Positions 8,929 to 18,260 of a stretch of 64,000 nt of DNA are shown here, in pieces (the stretch's first letter is position 1; every line of letters begins with the position of its first letter). A program made the translations under genes and the position numbers. The notes beneath the pieces were generated by a model. The model ran no database searches. It was not told the origin of the DNA and saw nothing but the letters and a program-made list of their open reading frames with translations. The DNA is from CALAZP01 sp964410725. GTDB taxonomy: Bacteria > Bacteroidota > Bacteroidia > Chitinophagales > Saprospiraceae. The stretch spans positions 1 through 64,000 of the forward strand of contig CAYPID010000008.1 of assembly GCA_964410725.1 (NCBI GenBank), read 5' to 3'.

Positions 8929-11064
8929 ATGGCACTTATTAGTAAAATAAGAAAAAACTCTTGGATACTAGTAGTATTGATTGGTTTAGGCTTAGGGGGA
9001 TTCATTATTATGGACATGACCTCTGGGCAGCAAAGTATTTTCGGGAGTGGTCAGACCATTATCGGAGAGATAGAGGGTGAAAAGTTGGATTGGACAGAAT
9101 TCAATAGAACAGATGAGTTGCTGTATGGAGGTTCTGCTAGTGAGGTTTATAGTAGAAGAGAGGCCTTGTGGAATTATTTTGTTGAGCAATTTATTGTGGA
9201 TAAAGAGGCTACCAATTTAGGATTGGGAGTTGGAAGAGAAGAGCTAAGGGAACTAGAATTTGGCCAAAATTTGAGTCCTGTAATCATTCAAAGATTTTCG
9301 GACCCGAATATGCCGGGTATGGTTAATAGGCAGCAATTGGAATTTTTTAGACAAGTAATAGATAACAATCAGATGGATGCGGCGATTCAAGCTGGTCAGT
9401 TGAATCCTACATTTCCTTCTTTTTGGAGGCATCAGGAACAGGAAATCATTAAAGAAAGATTGCAATCTAAATTAGTTGCGATGGTTTCAAAAGGAATGTA
9501 CACGCCGTCTTGGGTTGCTGAAAGAATGGACATTGAACAAAACCACCAAGTTGATTTTTCCTACGTTCAAATTCCTTTTAGCGAGGTAGGCGATGAAGAG
9601 GTTAATTTAACCGATAATGACTTCAAAGCATTTATAGAGAAAAATCAAGCTAGGTTTTCTTCTGAAGAAGAACGAAGAAGTTTGGCTTTTGTCACTTTTG
9701 AGGTGTATCCTACTCCTAACGACTCTCTTCTCATAAGGGAAAAGATTGCAGCTTTAATTCCAGAATTCGAAAATACCGACAATCTTCAGATTTTCACAGA
9801 ACAGAATTATGGAATTTACGATGAGGCTTATTATAATAAAAGTCAACTTCCTGAGTCAATTGGCGATCTAGCTTTTGAGATGGAAGTTGGATCAGTTTAT
9901 GGACCATTCAAGGATCAAAACACTTATAAGGCCATAAAATTAGTTGGAAAAAAGATTGTTCCTGATTCTGTAAAAAGCAGGCATATTCTCATATCTGCAA
10001 CAAATCCTGTTGAGCTTACTGCAGCAGAACAGCGAGTAGATAGTTTAATTACTTTACTAGAAGCGGGAACTCACTCATTTGACTCTTTAGCGGCACAATA
10101 TGGATCAGATGGAACAAGGGCCACAGGAGGTGATCTTGGATACGTTGCCAATGGAACGATGGTAAAGCCGTTTAATGATTTAATTTTCTTTCAGGCTGAA
10201 CCTGGTCAATACTATACCGTAACTACTGACTTTGGAGTGCATTTAGTTGAAGTTACGGGAAGAAGATACATCAACAATACTGAGGCTGTGCAATTGGCAA
10301 TATTATCTGAAACAATTGTCCCATCTGAAGACACCCAAAATGAAATGTACGACCAAGTTTTAGAATTTACCAGTAATAATAGAACTGTTGATGATTTAAG
10401 AGCTGCGGTAGACGGTCGATCCGATTTATTTCTTGAGACGGCCACTTCCCTAAAAAAGAACGATTATGCAGTGGGTTCTTTGGGTGGTGGTCAATCTTCT
10501 AGAGATATGGTACGGTGGGCTTTCGGAGAAGAGGTGGGTAAAGTTTCCCCAGAAATTTATATCTACCAAGATCCTATTAATTACTATAATAGCAAATATG
10601 TCGTTGTTGGAATTACCGCTATCCAAAAGCCTGGAATGCCAAGTGTAGCTTCTATTAAGGAGGATATTATGCTAGATGTTATGAGTGACAAAAAAGCACA
10701 AATATTAGCTCAAGCAATTAATGGAAAAAATCTTGATGAGGTGGCTTCCTCCTACAATACTAGTGTAGAAAACGCATCTGGAGTAACACTAAGTAGTAGT
10801 TTTGTTCCTGGGTTGGGAAATGAACCAGAGGTAATAGCAACCGCTTTCAGTCAGGAAGAAGGAGAGACTTCTACCGCAATTGTTGGCAATAATGGTGTTT
10901 ACCTGATAAAAACAGAAAGAAAACCAGCGGTTCCTGTTGCAACTAATGTACCCAATGTCAAAAGGGCAATGGTAACGCAAAACAGGTCAATAGCTGCGCT
11001 AAGATTATTAGAAAGCATGAAAAAAGATGCGAAAATAAAAGATAATAGATTTAGGTTTTATTAA
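8929..11064 (+). CDS. SurA/PpiD-type periplasmic peptidyl-prolyl isomerase
   Basis: 711 residues. One N-terminal membrane helix (about 11-30, SWILVVLIGLGLGGFIIMDM) anchors it, followed by a SurA_N-like chaperone region (about 40-330). A parvulin domain lies at about 345-450, with SRHILISA near its start, GGDLGYVANGTMVKPF, and FGVHLVEV at its end. A second, degenerate parvulin-like segment and a C-terminal tail follow. Its architecture matches PpiD: a membrane-tethered foldase helping outer-membrane and exported proteins. In Bacteroidota it likely serves barrels and T9SS clients. The gene stands between a divergent operon and a small membrane ORF. Confidence 0.9.
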   Translation: MALISKIRKNSWILVVLIGLGLGGFIIMDMTSGQQSIFGSGQTIIGEIEGEKLDWTEFNRTDELLYGGSASEVYSRREALWNYFVEQFIVDKEATNLGLGVGREELRELEFGQNLSPVIIQRFSDPNMPGMVNRQQLEFFRQVIDNNQMDAAIQAGQLNPTFPSFWRHQEQEIIKERLQSKLVAMVSKGMYTPSWVAERMDIEQNHQVDFSYVQIPFSEVGDEEVNLTDNDFKAFIEKNQARFSSEEERRSLAFVTFEVYPTPNDSLLIREKIAALIPEFENTDNLQIFTEQNYGIYDEAYYNKSQLPESIGDLAFEMEVGSVYGPFKDQNTYKAIKLVGKKIVPDSVKSRHILISATNPVELTAAEQRVDSLITLLEAGTHSFDSLAAQYGSDGTRATGGDLGYVANGTMVKPFNDLIFFQAEPGQYYTVTTDFGVHLVEVTGRRYINNTEAVQLAILSETIVPSEDTQNEMYDQVLEFTSNNRTVDDLRAAVDGRSDLFLETATSLKKNDYAVGSLGGGQSSRDMVRWAFGEEVGKVSPEIYIYQDPINYYNSKYVVVGITAIQKPGMPSVASIKEDIMLDVMSDKKAQILAQAINGKNLDEVASSYNTSVENASGVTLSSSFVPGLGNEPEVIATAFSQEEGETSTAIVGNNGVYLIKTERKPAVPVATNVPNVKRAMVTQNRSIAALRLLESMKKDAKIKDNRFRFY

Positions 11065-11105
11065 TAGTTTATACATAATAAACCACCTTAAAAAATAATT
11101 TTCCT

Positions 11106-11228
11106 ATGTCAGAGGTAAAAAATGCTGGAAGAAAAGGGTACTGTTTAATGTATTTCTTAATACTTTTCTTCTTATTTGCAGTACTTGTAGTTTCTATTTA
11201 CAAATACAATTTCAGATTAGAATTTTAA
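11106..11228 (+). CDS. Small single-span membrane protein
   Basis: A 40-residue reading frame starting with ATG in the 195-base space after the foldase gene. The first 11 residues are polar and basic (MSEVKNAGRKG), followed by a hydrophobic helix of about 20 residues (residues 13-31) and a short polar end (KYNFRLEF), predicting one span. I do not recognise a family. It lies 41 bases after the foldase stop on the same strand, so it could be cotranscribed. It is too short to be sure of; the clean basic-hydrophobic-polar layout argues for a real gene. No clear terminator is visible between it and the convergent ligase. Confidence 0.45.
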   Translation: MSEVKNAGRKGYCLMYFLILFFLFAVLVVSIYKYNFRLEF

Positions 11229-11259
11229 AACAATTCCAATCATTTAATAGGCTTTCAGG

Positions 11260-13080
11260 TCAATCAATGGTATATAATTGATTGATCTGATCAGCGTATT
11301 TTTCTAGAATTACTCTTCTCTTTAGTTTCATAGTTGGTGTTAACTCAGCCTGAGAACCGTCTTTTTTGAAAGGTTCCCAATTACCAGAAACTAGGGCAAA
11401 TTTTTTGATTTGTTCTACTCGGCTTAAATCCTCATTAATCTGATCAATTATTTGTTGATAAATTCCTAAAACAATAGGGTGTTTTAAGATACCTTCTTGG
11501 ATAACTTGACCTTTACTTTTTAATTCTTTTTCCAAAGCTTCATACGAGGGTATAATCAAGGCAGAAACAAATTTCATGCTTTCCCCAACAATCATAGCTT
11601 GTTCAACTAAAAAGTTCTCCTTAAGAGCATTTTCAATAGGAGCAGGTGCCACGTATTTACCTCCAGAGGTTTTTATTAGTTCCTTTTTGCGATCAGTAAT
11701 TTTTAGAAAACTGGTACCGTCTTTTTGAGGGATTAATTTTCCAATATCCCCAGTTTTGAACCAAGATATACCATCTATGGTCTTCATTACGTCTTGCGTC
11801 TCCTGAGGTTTGTTATAATATCCCAACATGATGTTAGGTCCAGCTGCTAATATTTCTCCCTCCCCTTCTAAATAAGTCCCCTCGGATGTATCTATATAGA
11901 TTGAAACTTTATCTAAACAAGGCCCCACAGTTCCAATCAGGGCTTGGTGAGGTTCATATCGCCCTATACATAATCCTGGAGAAGTTTCAGTAAGACCATA
12001 GCCTTCTCTAATTGGAATTCCCGCTGCTGAGAATATTTTAATCATTTTTTCTGGACAAGGAGCCGCTCCAGTCAAAATTCCTCTTACCCTACCACCAAGT
12101 GCTGCTCTCCATTTGCTGAATATTAATTTATCAGCAATGGCAAACTGAATACTATTTTTTAAATTCCGTTTGAGGTCATATTCATAATTTTCAGTTAATT
12201 GAAGAGCCCAAAAGAAGAGGCTCTTTTTTAATCCAGTCAGTTCTAACCCCTTGTTATAAATTTTTTCATAGACTTTTTCTAAAAGCCTGGGAACAGTAGT
12301 AAAAAAATGAGGTTTAACGGTCTGAAGCATTCCATCTTCTCCACCTAGTTCATCTGTACCACAATAGATTACATTACAACCTTTATAGGCATAATGATAG
12401 GATGCTGTTCTTTCAAAAATATGGCATAGGGGTAAGAAACTTAGGACTACGTCTCCTACACCAATAGGAGAAATTGGTGAAATTGCGATAACGTTACTTA
12501 CTATGTTAGAGTGAGACAACATGACCCCTTTTGGATTTCCAGTTGTTCCAGAAGTATAGATTATTGTCGCTAATTCATCTTCATCAATATCAGCTTTGTA
12601 CGTTTCTAAAGTTTCCAGCTTAGGGGGTTGACAAATCGATAACCAATGGGGGGCATGTTCGTGAGGATCAAGCGTTATGATGTGTTGAAGCGAAGGCACA
12701 GACTTTTGTGCGGACTGGACCTTGTCAAAAAGATCATCTTTACCAACGAAAGCTACGGAGACTCCAGCATCATTAAAGATGTATTCGTATTCTTTAGCGC
12801 TTATCGTGGGATAAACGGGTACATTAATAGCACCTATTTGTTGAATAGCAATATCGACTATAGTCCATTCAGGTCGGTTTTGGTAAGTGGCCAAAGCAAT
12901 TTTATCTCCTTTTTGAACACCAAGATTCAATAATCCTGTACTCAATTCATTTGCCAGGGTAATTATTTCATTAGATGAAAAATATTTCCATTCCTCATTA
13001 TTTCGATAGCCAAAAGCATTCTTTTGAGGAAAATTTTCATTTTGGTAGTGGATAAAATCGAAAGTTCTGGTTGGTTTCAT
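11260..13080 (-). CDS. Long-chain acyl-CoA synthetase (AMP-forming)
   Basis: 606 residues. It activates long-chain fatty acids to acyl-CoA through an acyl-adenylate. The adenylate-forming signature IIYTSGTTGNPKGVMLSH lies near residue 170-190. Further motifs are GYGLTETSP (A5), WFKTGDIG (A7) and DRKKELIKTSGGKYVAP (A8/A10 hinge region), with the catalytic-domain lysine region near the end (TPTMKLKRR). The layout is that of the FadD15/ACSL-type group of about 600 residues. It is transcribed on its own or with the MerR gene 63 bases upstream on the same strand. Substrate chain length is inferred from family only. Confidence 0.92.
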   Translation of the reverse strand: MKPTRTFDFIHYQNENFPQKNAFGYRNNEEWKYFSSNEIITLANELSTGLLNLGVQKGDKIALATYQNRPEWTIVDIAIQQIGAINVPVYPTISAKEYEYIFNDAGVSVAFVGKDDLFDKVQSAQKSVPSLQHIITLDPHEHAPHWLSICQPPKLETLETYKADIDEDELATIIYTSGTTGNPKGVMLSHSNIVSNVIAISPISPIGVGDVVLSFLPLCHIFERTASYHYAYKGCNVIYCGTDELGGEDGMLQTVKPHFFTTVPRLLEKVYEKIYNKGLELTGLKKSLFFWALQLTENYEYDLKRNLKNSIQFAIADKLIFSKWRAALGGRVRGILTGAAPCPEKMIKIFSAAGIPIREGYGLTETSPGLCIGRYEPHQALIGTVGPCLDKVSIYIDTSEGTYLEGEGEILAAGPNIMLGYYNKPQETQDVMKTIDGISWFKTGDIGKLIPQKDGTSFLKITDRKKELIKTSGGKYVAPAPIENALKENFLVEQAMIVGESMKFVSALIIPSYEALEKELKSKGQVIQEGILKHPIVLGIYQQIIDQINEDLSRVEQIKKFALVSGNWEPFKKDGSQAELTPTMKLKRRVILEKYADQINQLYTID

Positions 13081-13143
13081 TCTTATTTGGATTTAGGCGA
13101 TAGGAAGATAATAAAAAATCGCCTCAATCAAAAAACGAAACGG

Positions 13144-14052
13144 TTAATTGTCTGAAAATCGAGAAGGAGAATTAATTTGATCAATATGTTCAAGGGTTTC
13201 TTGCAAGCCGTTTACTATAATGGTATTATCCTTAGTTTTTAAAGGGTTGGTGACGACCTGATATCCGGATAAAAATATTTTTGACTGGGGAAAAACTTCT
13301 TCAAGTTTTAAAACGTAATTTTGAATGGGCTCAGCATTAAAGTGTTCTGATAGAATTGTGAATATGCAGCAATCTTTCTTGTTTTTAGGAATACCTTTAA
13401 GGTCATCTAATGAAATATCTGGGCCTAGATAAAGAACAGGGAAGTTGCGAGAACGTAATATAAAGTGCAGGAATAGCAGGCTTAATTCTTGTTTATCTCC
13501 TTCTGGAAGATAAAGTATGAAAGTAGGAGTGGTGTTTGTTGAATCATTGGGTATTCCATCAATTGCAGCTATTAATTTTCTCTTAATAAGTTGAGTGATA
13601 AAATGCTCCTGTACAGCATTAACAGAACCAGTGAGCCAGAGCACACGTAACCGATCCAAAAACGGATAAATAAGTTCCAAAATGGTTTGCATGAAACCAT
13701 TTTCTTGGGTGTGCCTATTGAGTAGTTTCTCAAATTTGTTTTCGTTTAATTCCATCATTGCAAGGGTAAGCCCCTCTAAATAATTGGAATAATTCTCCGT
13801 TTGGATAGAAATTTCTCTAGTTTTCTCGGCTATTTCTTCGTTACTCATACTGGCTATTTTTGAAATTTTATAGCCGTTTTGATTAAGTACCACTATATTT
13901 AACAGTAGTTTGAGGTCATTATCTTGGTAATATCTTATGTTGGTCTTGGTTCTTTGAGGCACAAGTAAACTGTAGCGCTGCTCCCACATTCTTAGTGTGT
14001 GCGCTTTAATACCAGACAGTCTTTCTAAATCTTTTATCGAATATACCGCCAC
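13144..14052 (-). CDS. MerR-family regulator with degenerate cobalamin-binding domain (LitR/CarA-like)
   Basis: 302 residues. The N-terminal MerR helix-turn-helix (about 3-70) has YSIKDLERLSGIKAHTLRMWEQRY. A helical cap (about 90-165) keeps the W-x9-EH motif of B12-dependent photoreceptor regulators (W139, E149, H150). A Rossmann-like domain follows (about 175-300; VLYLGPDI). In CarH/LitR the E-x-H-E-L motif supplies the lower cobalt ligand histidine; here the matching segment is GDKQEL (185-190), so that histidine is Q188. Start is GTG at 14052, with a TGA three codons upstream. Tandem TTGTAAA repeats lie in front of it. Targets are unknown; relatives control carotenoid and light-response genes. 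Confidence 0.85.
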   Translation of the reverse strand: MAVYSIKDLERLSGIKAHTLRMWEQRYSLLVPQRTKTNIRYYQDNDLKLLLNIVVLNQNGYKISKIASMSNEEIAEKTREISIQTENYSNYLEGLTLAMMELNENKFEKLLNRHTQENGFMQTILELIYPFLDRLRVLWLTGSVNAVQEHFITQLIKRKLIAAIDGIPNDSTNTTPTFILYLPEGDKQELSLLFLHFILRSRNFPVLYLGPDISLDDLKGIPKNKKDCCIFTILSEHFNAEPIQNYVLKLEEVFPQSKIFLSGYQVVTNPLKTKDNTIIVNGLQETLEHIDQINSPSRFSDN

Positions 14053-14082
14053 AATTTGTCAGGTAAAGAATGACCAAAATAA

Positions 14083-14096
14083 TTGTAAATTGTAAA
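14083..14096. repeat. Tandem 7-base repeat, possible MerR operator
   Basis: TTGTAAA occurs twice back to back, which is TTTACAA twice on the other strand. It lies between the MerR gene and the divergent T9SS cargo gene, 31 bases before the regulator's GTG. CarA/CarH-type regulators bind repeats containing TACA, so this is a plausible autoregulatory site, but the 7-base period differs from the 11-base period known for CarH. The region is A+T-rich, so chance is possible. Confidence 0.3.
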
Positions 14097-14150
14097 AAAC
14101 CCGAAGGTCACAATAGGAGGAAACATAGTTCTTTCGAAAAAGTTTAACCT

Positions 14151-17051
14151 ATGAAAAATATTAATTTTAGTCCAAATACAAAAATATTTATGATGAAAAT
14201 GGTGAATAGAGGAATAGTATACTCTATTTTTTTGTGCTTTTTAGGCATGGTCAGCGTCAAAGCACAAAATTGTGAATATACATTAGAAATGATTGATTTT
14301 GGGGGGGATGGATGGAACAATGGAGCGGCATTATTGGTCATCATTAATGGAGACACCTCTTTGTACAGGTTGGATGATTTGATGGATAATGGGGGTTACA
14401 GCAGGGTAGGTATTTCCGTAAAAGAGGGCGACCAAATTACTTTATCTTATCAATCAGGAGGTATTCAAGATATTGAAAATGCATATACACTATTCGATTC
14501 GGAGGGTTTTGAGTTAATATCACAAGGAGTGTTTCCTATGGCAGGTACAGCATATGATGACATCGTTCATTGCCCCTCTTGCAAAGTTTCAGCGACGGAA
14601 GGTGTTATTGTGGGGAAAGTAAAAGCTACCTCGGCTGAAATAAGTTTAGCCCATACCAATGAAAATGGGACGGTTCAAGTACTAGTCAAAGAGGCGGAGT
14701 CCATATCTCCAGATATTATGGTATATAAAAGTATAGGGGAGAAAGTAAATTTGACTGGCTTACAGGAAAATACAAAATATGAAATTGAGGTAATGGTAGT
14801 TTGCAGCGTGGGCGATACCAGCAGGGTTATGGGCCCAGAATACTTTACAACTCGGCGAGCTATAGATGTGGGGATTTCAGACATTTCAATGCCAGTAAGC
14901 GCATGTGATTTGGAGCAAAATGAGGAGATTTGGGTGACCATGACTAACTACGGTTCCGATCCACAAGCATTATTTGAATTTAAATTCAGTGTAGACGGAG
15001 AAGAAGCAAATATTAATATTCCTTTAGACGGATATTATACTGGGGTTTTAGGAATGGATAGTTCTTATACAATACCATTTGATCAAAAATTCGATTTTTC
15101 GGAAAAAAAAACCTACGAAATTAAGGCATGGACAGATGTTCCAAATGATTCAAATATGAAGAATGATACCTTTACTCTACTGGTAACAAGTGTCCCAGTG
15201 ATAGAAGAGTATCCGTATTTGGCTGAATTGGAAGATAGCCAGGAAGGGTGGACAACGGAGCCGATTAAAAGCAGCATTTGGGAATATGGCCTTCCTCAAG
15301 GAGCTTTGTTGAATGCTGCTGGGAGTGGAAGCAAATGTTGGGTTACTAATTTAGATGGTTACTATAAGGATGATGAAATCTCTTTTTTGTACAGTCCTTG
15401 CTTGGATTTTTCAAATTTGGACAGGGACCCTTATTTTTCTTTCAATATGTGGTTAGGTTTAGAGGCTAGCTATGATTTTTTATGGTTGGAATACAGCATA
15501 GACGAGGGGGCTAACTGGATAAAATTAGATACAAGGGCTTCAGATATTAATGGATATAACAATCTTACTAAAAAAGCCTGGACAGGTACGGGGAGAAGGT
15601 CTTACAGTGTTTGGCAGTATACCTCCATAAGGTTAATAGGTTTGGCGGGTGAACCTGCTGTAAGATTAAGGTTTGTTTTGGAAACAGACGATGCGGTAAC
15701 TGGAGAGGGCGTGGGTTTGGACCAATTTTCCATAAGTGAGCCCAATAACAGAGATGTGGTCGCTCTAACAGCCGTTAATGTACAAAATTTGAATTGTGGA
15801 TCAGTCTCCGATCAAGTTAGCATAGAATTTGCCAATCGAGGCATTTACAATATTACCAACCTAAGATTAGGATATCAAATCAACTCAGAGGTTCCTGTCA
15901 TTGAAACTTTGAGTGGTGTATCCATTCAACCAGGAGCAACAAGCTCTTATTTATTTAAAACGCCGTTCAATTCCACAGTAGATGATGACTTGCAGATTAA
16001 AGCATGGGTAGTATTGAATAATGACGAGAATATCCAGAATGATACAGTTTACTATAGTTATCAGAGGGCAAGGAAGCTACCATTTCTGGAAGATTTTGAA
16101 GAAACCAGTTGGTTGCCAGATTGGTTTATTTCCGCTAATTCGGTTTATTCATCGGGACATGGAAATACCAGTCAGGTTTTGTCATTCAACTTATACGAAT
16201 CAGGATCGGTGGCAGAGGTTATACTTCCTAACGTAGGATTAGTTAAAGAAGGGGATTCTATAACATTTGATTATCGACTAACAGCCTTTGAAACGGATGG
16301 TTCGGTTCCCCACGTTATGGGTAGCGGAGATTTTATAGTTGTAGAAGTTTCTTCTGATTGTGGCAACCAGTTTGAAAACATTTATACCATCAATAGCGAT
16401 AATCAAAACATCTCATCGGAAATGCAAACGATTAGTTTGTCGTTAGATCCATTCGTTGGTGAATACGTTAAAATTGCCATAAGGGCAGTATATGGAACGG
16501 GAGACTATTGGTTAGACATAGATAATATAGGGGTTTTTGGATGTGGAACTCCACCAGCGTTAGAAATTACAACCATACCTGAAAGCAGTGTAGGAGAGAA
16601 AGATGGGGAAATTATAGTTAGTAGTCCACGGGAGTACCAAGATTACTTAGAATACTTTTGGAACGATGGCCAAGAAGGAAGAACTTTAAATAATGTTGGA
16701 ACAGGAACGTATATTTTGACTACGAGAGATATTTTTGGATGTTCTTTTGAAACCTCTGTCAATGTGGGTTTATTATCCAACAGACTGGACATATTGACTC
16801 CAGATTATTTTTCGGTATACCCCAACCCTACGAATGGAGTAATGAGAATAGAAGTAAATTTGGATCAATCAGAGGATGTTCAATTCAACTTGTTTAACCT
16901 CAATGGGCAATTGATTAAAACTAAGGATGTTGGTGTAACTAATCAATATTCAGAAGAATTGAATCTCTCAGGGTTTCAACCGGGAGTTTACATTTTACAA
17001 ATTAGGACCCCTTATGCCATAGGTGCTAAAAGAATAATACTGAACCCTTAA
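14151..17051 (+). CDS. Large T9SS-secreted multidomain protein
   Basis: 966 residues. A signal peptide lies at about 17-39 (GIVYSIFLCFLGMVSVKAQ). Then come a small beta domain (40-140, DFGGDGWNNGAALLV), a fibronectin III-like segment (about 145-230), a CARDB-like segment, a MAM/jelly-roll-like region with W- and D-rich strands (about 350-545), a second CARDB-like segment (about 550-650), another jelly-roll-like region (about 655-815), and a type A T9SS CTD from about 885 (YFSVYPNPTNGV, FNLNGQLI, GFQPGVYILQI). It is therefore predicted to be secreted and attached to the surface, probably as an adhesin or scaffold; I see no catalytic motif. ATG at 14190 (953 residues) is an alternative start and leaves a tidier signal peptide. 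Confidence 0.85.
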   Translation: MKNINFSPNTKIFMMKMVNRGIVYSIFLCFLGMVSVKAQNCEYTLEMIDFGGDGWNNGAALLVIINGDTSLYRLDDLMDNGGYSRVGISVKEGDQITLSYQSGGIQDIENAYTLFDSEGFELISQGVFPMAGTAYDDIVHCPSCKVSATEGVIVGKVKATSAEISLAHTNENGTVQVLVKEAESISPDIMVYKSIGEKVNLTGLQENTKYEIEVMVVCSVGDTSRVMGPEYFTTRRAIDVGISDISMPVSACDLEQNEEIWVTMTNYGSDPQALFEFKFSVDGEEANINIPLDGYYTGVLGMDSSYTIPFDQKFDFSEKKTYEIKAWTDVPNDSNMKNDTFTLLVTSVPVIEEYPYLAELEDSQEGWTTEPIKSSIWEYGLPQGALLNAAGSGSKCWVTNLDGYYKDDEISFLYSPCLDFSNLDRDPYFSFNMWLGLEASYDFLWLEYSIDEGANWIKLDTRASDINGYNNLTKKAWTGTGRRSYSVWQYTSIRLIGLAGEPAVRLRFVLETDDAVTGEGVGLDQFSISEPNNRDVVALTAVNVQNLNCGSVSDQVSIEFANRGIYNITNLRLGYQINSEVPVIETLSGVSIQPGATSSYLFKTPFNSTVDDDLQIKAWVVLNNDENIQNDTVYYSYQRARKLPFLEDFEETSWLPDWFISANSVYSSGHGNTSQVLSFNLYESGSVAEVILPNVGLVKEGDSITFDYRLTAFETDGSVPHVMGSGDFIVVEVSSDCGNQFENIYTINSDNQNISSEMQTISLSLDPFVGEYVKIAIRAVYGTGDYWLDIDNIGVFGCGTPPALEITTIPESSVGEKDGEIIVSSPREYQDYLEYFWNDGQEGRTLNNVGTGTYILTTRDIFGCSFETSVNVGLLSNRLDILTPDYFSVYPNPTNGVMRIEVNLDQSEDVQFNLFNLNGQLIKTKDVGVTNQYSEELNLSGFQPGVYILQIRTPYAIGAKRIILNP

Positions 17052-17103
17052 ACCATTGGGGCAATATTTTGTATCAAAAGGACAAATTTTAAACCAAGAG
17101 GAA

Positions 17104-18243
17104 ATGAAAATTGGAATAGTTTGCTACCCGACTTATGGAGGCAGTGGAGTAATGGCAACAGAGCTGGGGGTAGCTTTGGCCAAAAGAGGCCATGAAATCC
17201 ATTTCATTACTTACAAGAGACCTGCTAGGTTGGCAAATTTTCAGGAGAAGGTTTATTATCACGAGGTGGATGCCGAGGACTATCCGCTTTTTGAATATTC
17301 TCCTTATGATACCACTATGGCTAGCAAATTGGTGAATGTGGTATTGTATGAAAATTTAGACATATTACATGTTCATTACGCTATTCCACACGCTGCCATT
17401 GCCTATATGGCCAAAAAAATTCTTCTGACTAAGGGCAGATATATCCCTGTGATTACTACGCTACACGGAACAGACATTACTCTAGTAGGACGGAATAAGG
17501 ATTTTGCTCCTGTGGTAGAATTTTCTATTAACAAATCAGATGGAGTTACTGCAGTATCGAATAGTTTGAGGGAGCAAACTATGCAGTCGTTTAATCTTGA
17601 AAGGGACATAGAAGTTATTTACAATTTCGTTGATTTTACGAGGTTTAAAAAGACCAGTAAGGAGCATTTTAAAAAAGCAATTGCTCCAAATGGTGAAAAA
17701 ATACTTACCCATATTTCCAATTTTAGAGAAGTAAAAAGAGTGGATGATGTCATTAGGGTATTTGACCGCGTTCACCAAATTCTACCGTCTAAACTATTAT
17801 TGATTGGTGATGGTCCGGATAGAAGAAAGGCGGAGTCATTATGCAGGGAGTTAGGGCTTATGGACCAAATTAGATTTTTAGGGAAGCAAGATGCAGTTGA
17901 GGAAATCTTAGCGGTATCTGATGTTTTTTTAATTCCCTCAGCTAATGAGAGTTTTGGATTGGCAGCGTTGGAAGCCATGGCTTGCGAGGTTCCGGTAATT
18001 TCTTCAGATGTAGGAGGATTGCCGGAGGTTAATATCCACGGTAAAACAGGTTATTTAAGTTCGATTGGTTCCATAGAAGACATGGCTAGGAACACCATAA
18101 AGATTATAGGGAACGACCAAACTCTAGTTCAGTTTAGACAAAACGCATTAGAGCAGGCTAAAAAATTCTCTTTGGACTTAATCCTTCCACAATATGAGGA
18201 ATACTATGAGCAAGTATTAAAGAGTAGCGTATATCCAACTTGA
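17104..18243 (+). CDS. bshA: N-acetyl-alpha-D-glucosaminyl L-malate synthase (bacillithiol pathway)
   Basis: 379 residues from the ATG at 17104, which has a good AGAGGAA ribosome site in front; a TTG-initiated extension from 17056 is unlikely. It is a GT4 glycosyltransferase that joins GlcNAc from UDP-GlcNAc to L-malate, the first step of bacillithiol synthesis. The start MKIGIVCYPTYGGSGVMATELG is characteristic of BshA, as are HVHYAIPHA and TTLHGTDITLVG. The donor-binding motif ESFGLAALEAMACEVPVISSDVGG lies in the C-terminal Rossmann fold. Length matches the family (about 380). bshB and bshC are not in the window. It follows the T9SS cargo gene by 52 bases and converges on porZ with 17 bases between. 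Confidence 0.92.
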   Translation: MKIGIVCYPTYGGSGVMATELGVALAKRGHEIHFITYKRPARLANFQEKVYYHEVDAEDYPLFEYSPYDTTMASKLVNVVLYENLDILHVHYAIPHAAIAYMAKKILLTKGRYIPVITTLHGTDITLVGRNKDFAPVVEFSINKSDGVTAVSNSLREQTMQSFNLERDIEVIYNFVDFTRFKKTSKEHFKKAIAPNGEKILTHISNFREVKRVDDVIRVFDRVHQILPSKLLLIGDGPDRRKAESLCRELGLMDQIRFLGKQDAVEEILAVSDVFLIPSANESFGLAALEAMACEVPVISSDVGGLPEVNIHGKTGYLSSIGSIEDMARNTIKIIGNDQTLVQFRQNALEQAKKFSLDLILPQYEEYYEQVLKSSVYPT

Positions 18244-18260
18244 TAGGAAATAGTAATCAT

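Noticed and set aside
17056..17103. Longer BshA frame starting with TTG at 17056
   Set aside because: ATG 17104 has a ribosome site and matches the conserved BshA start.
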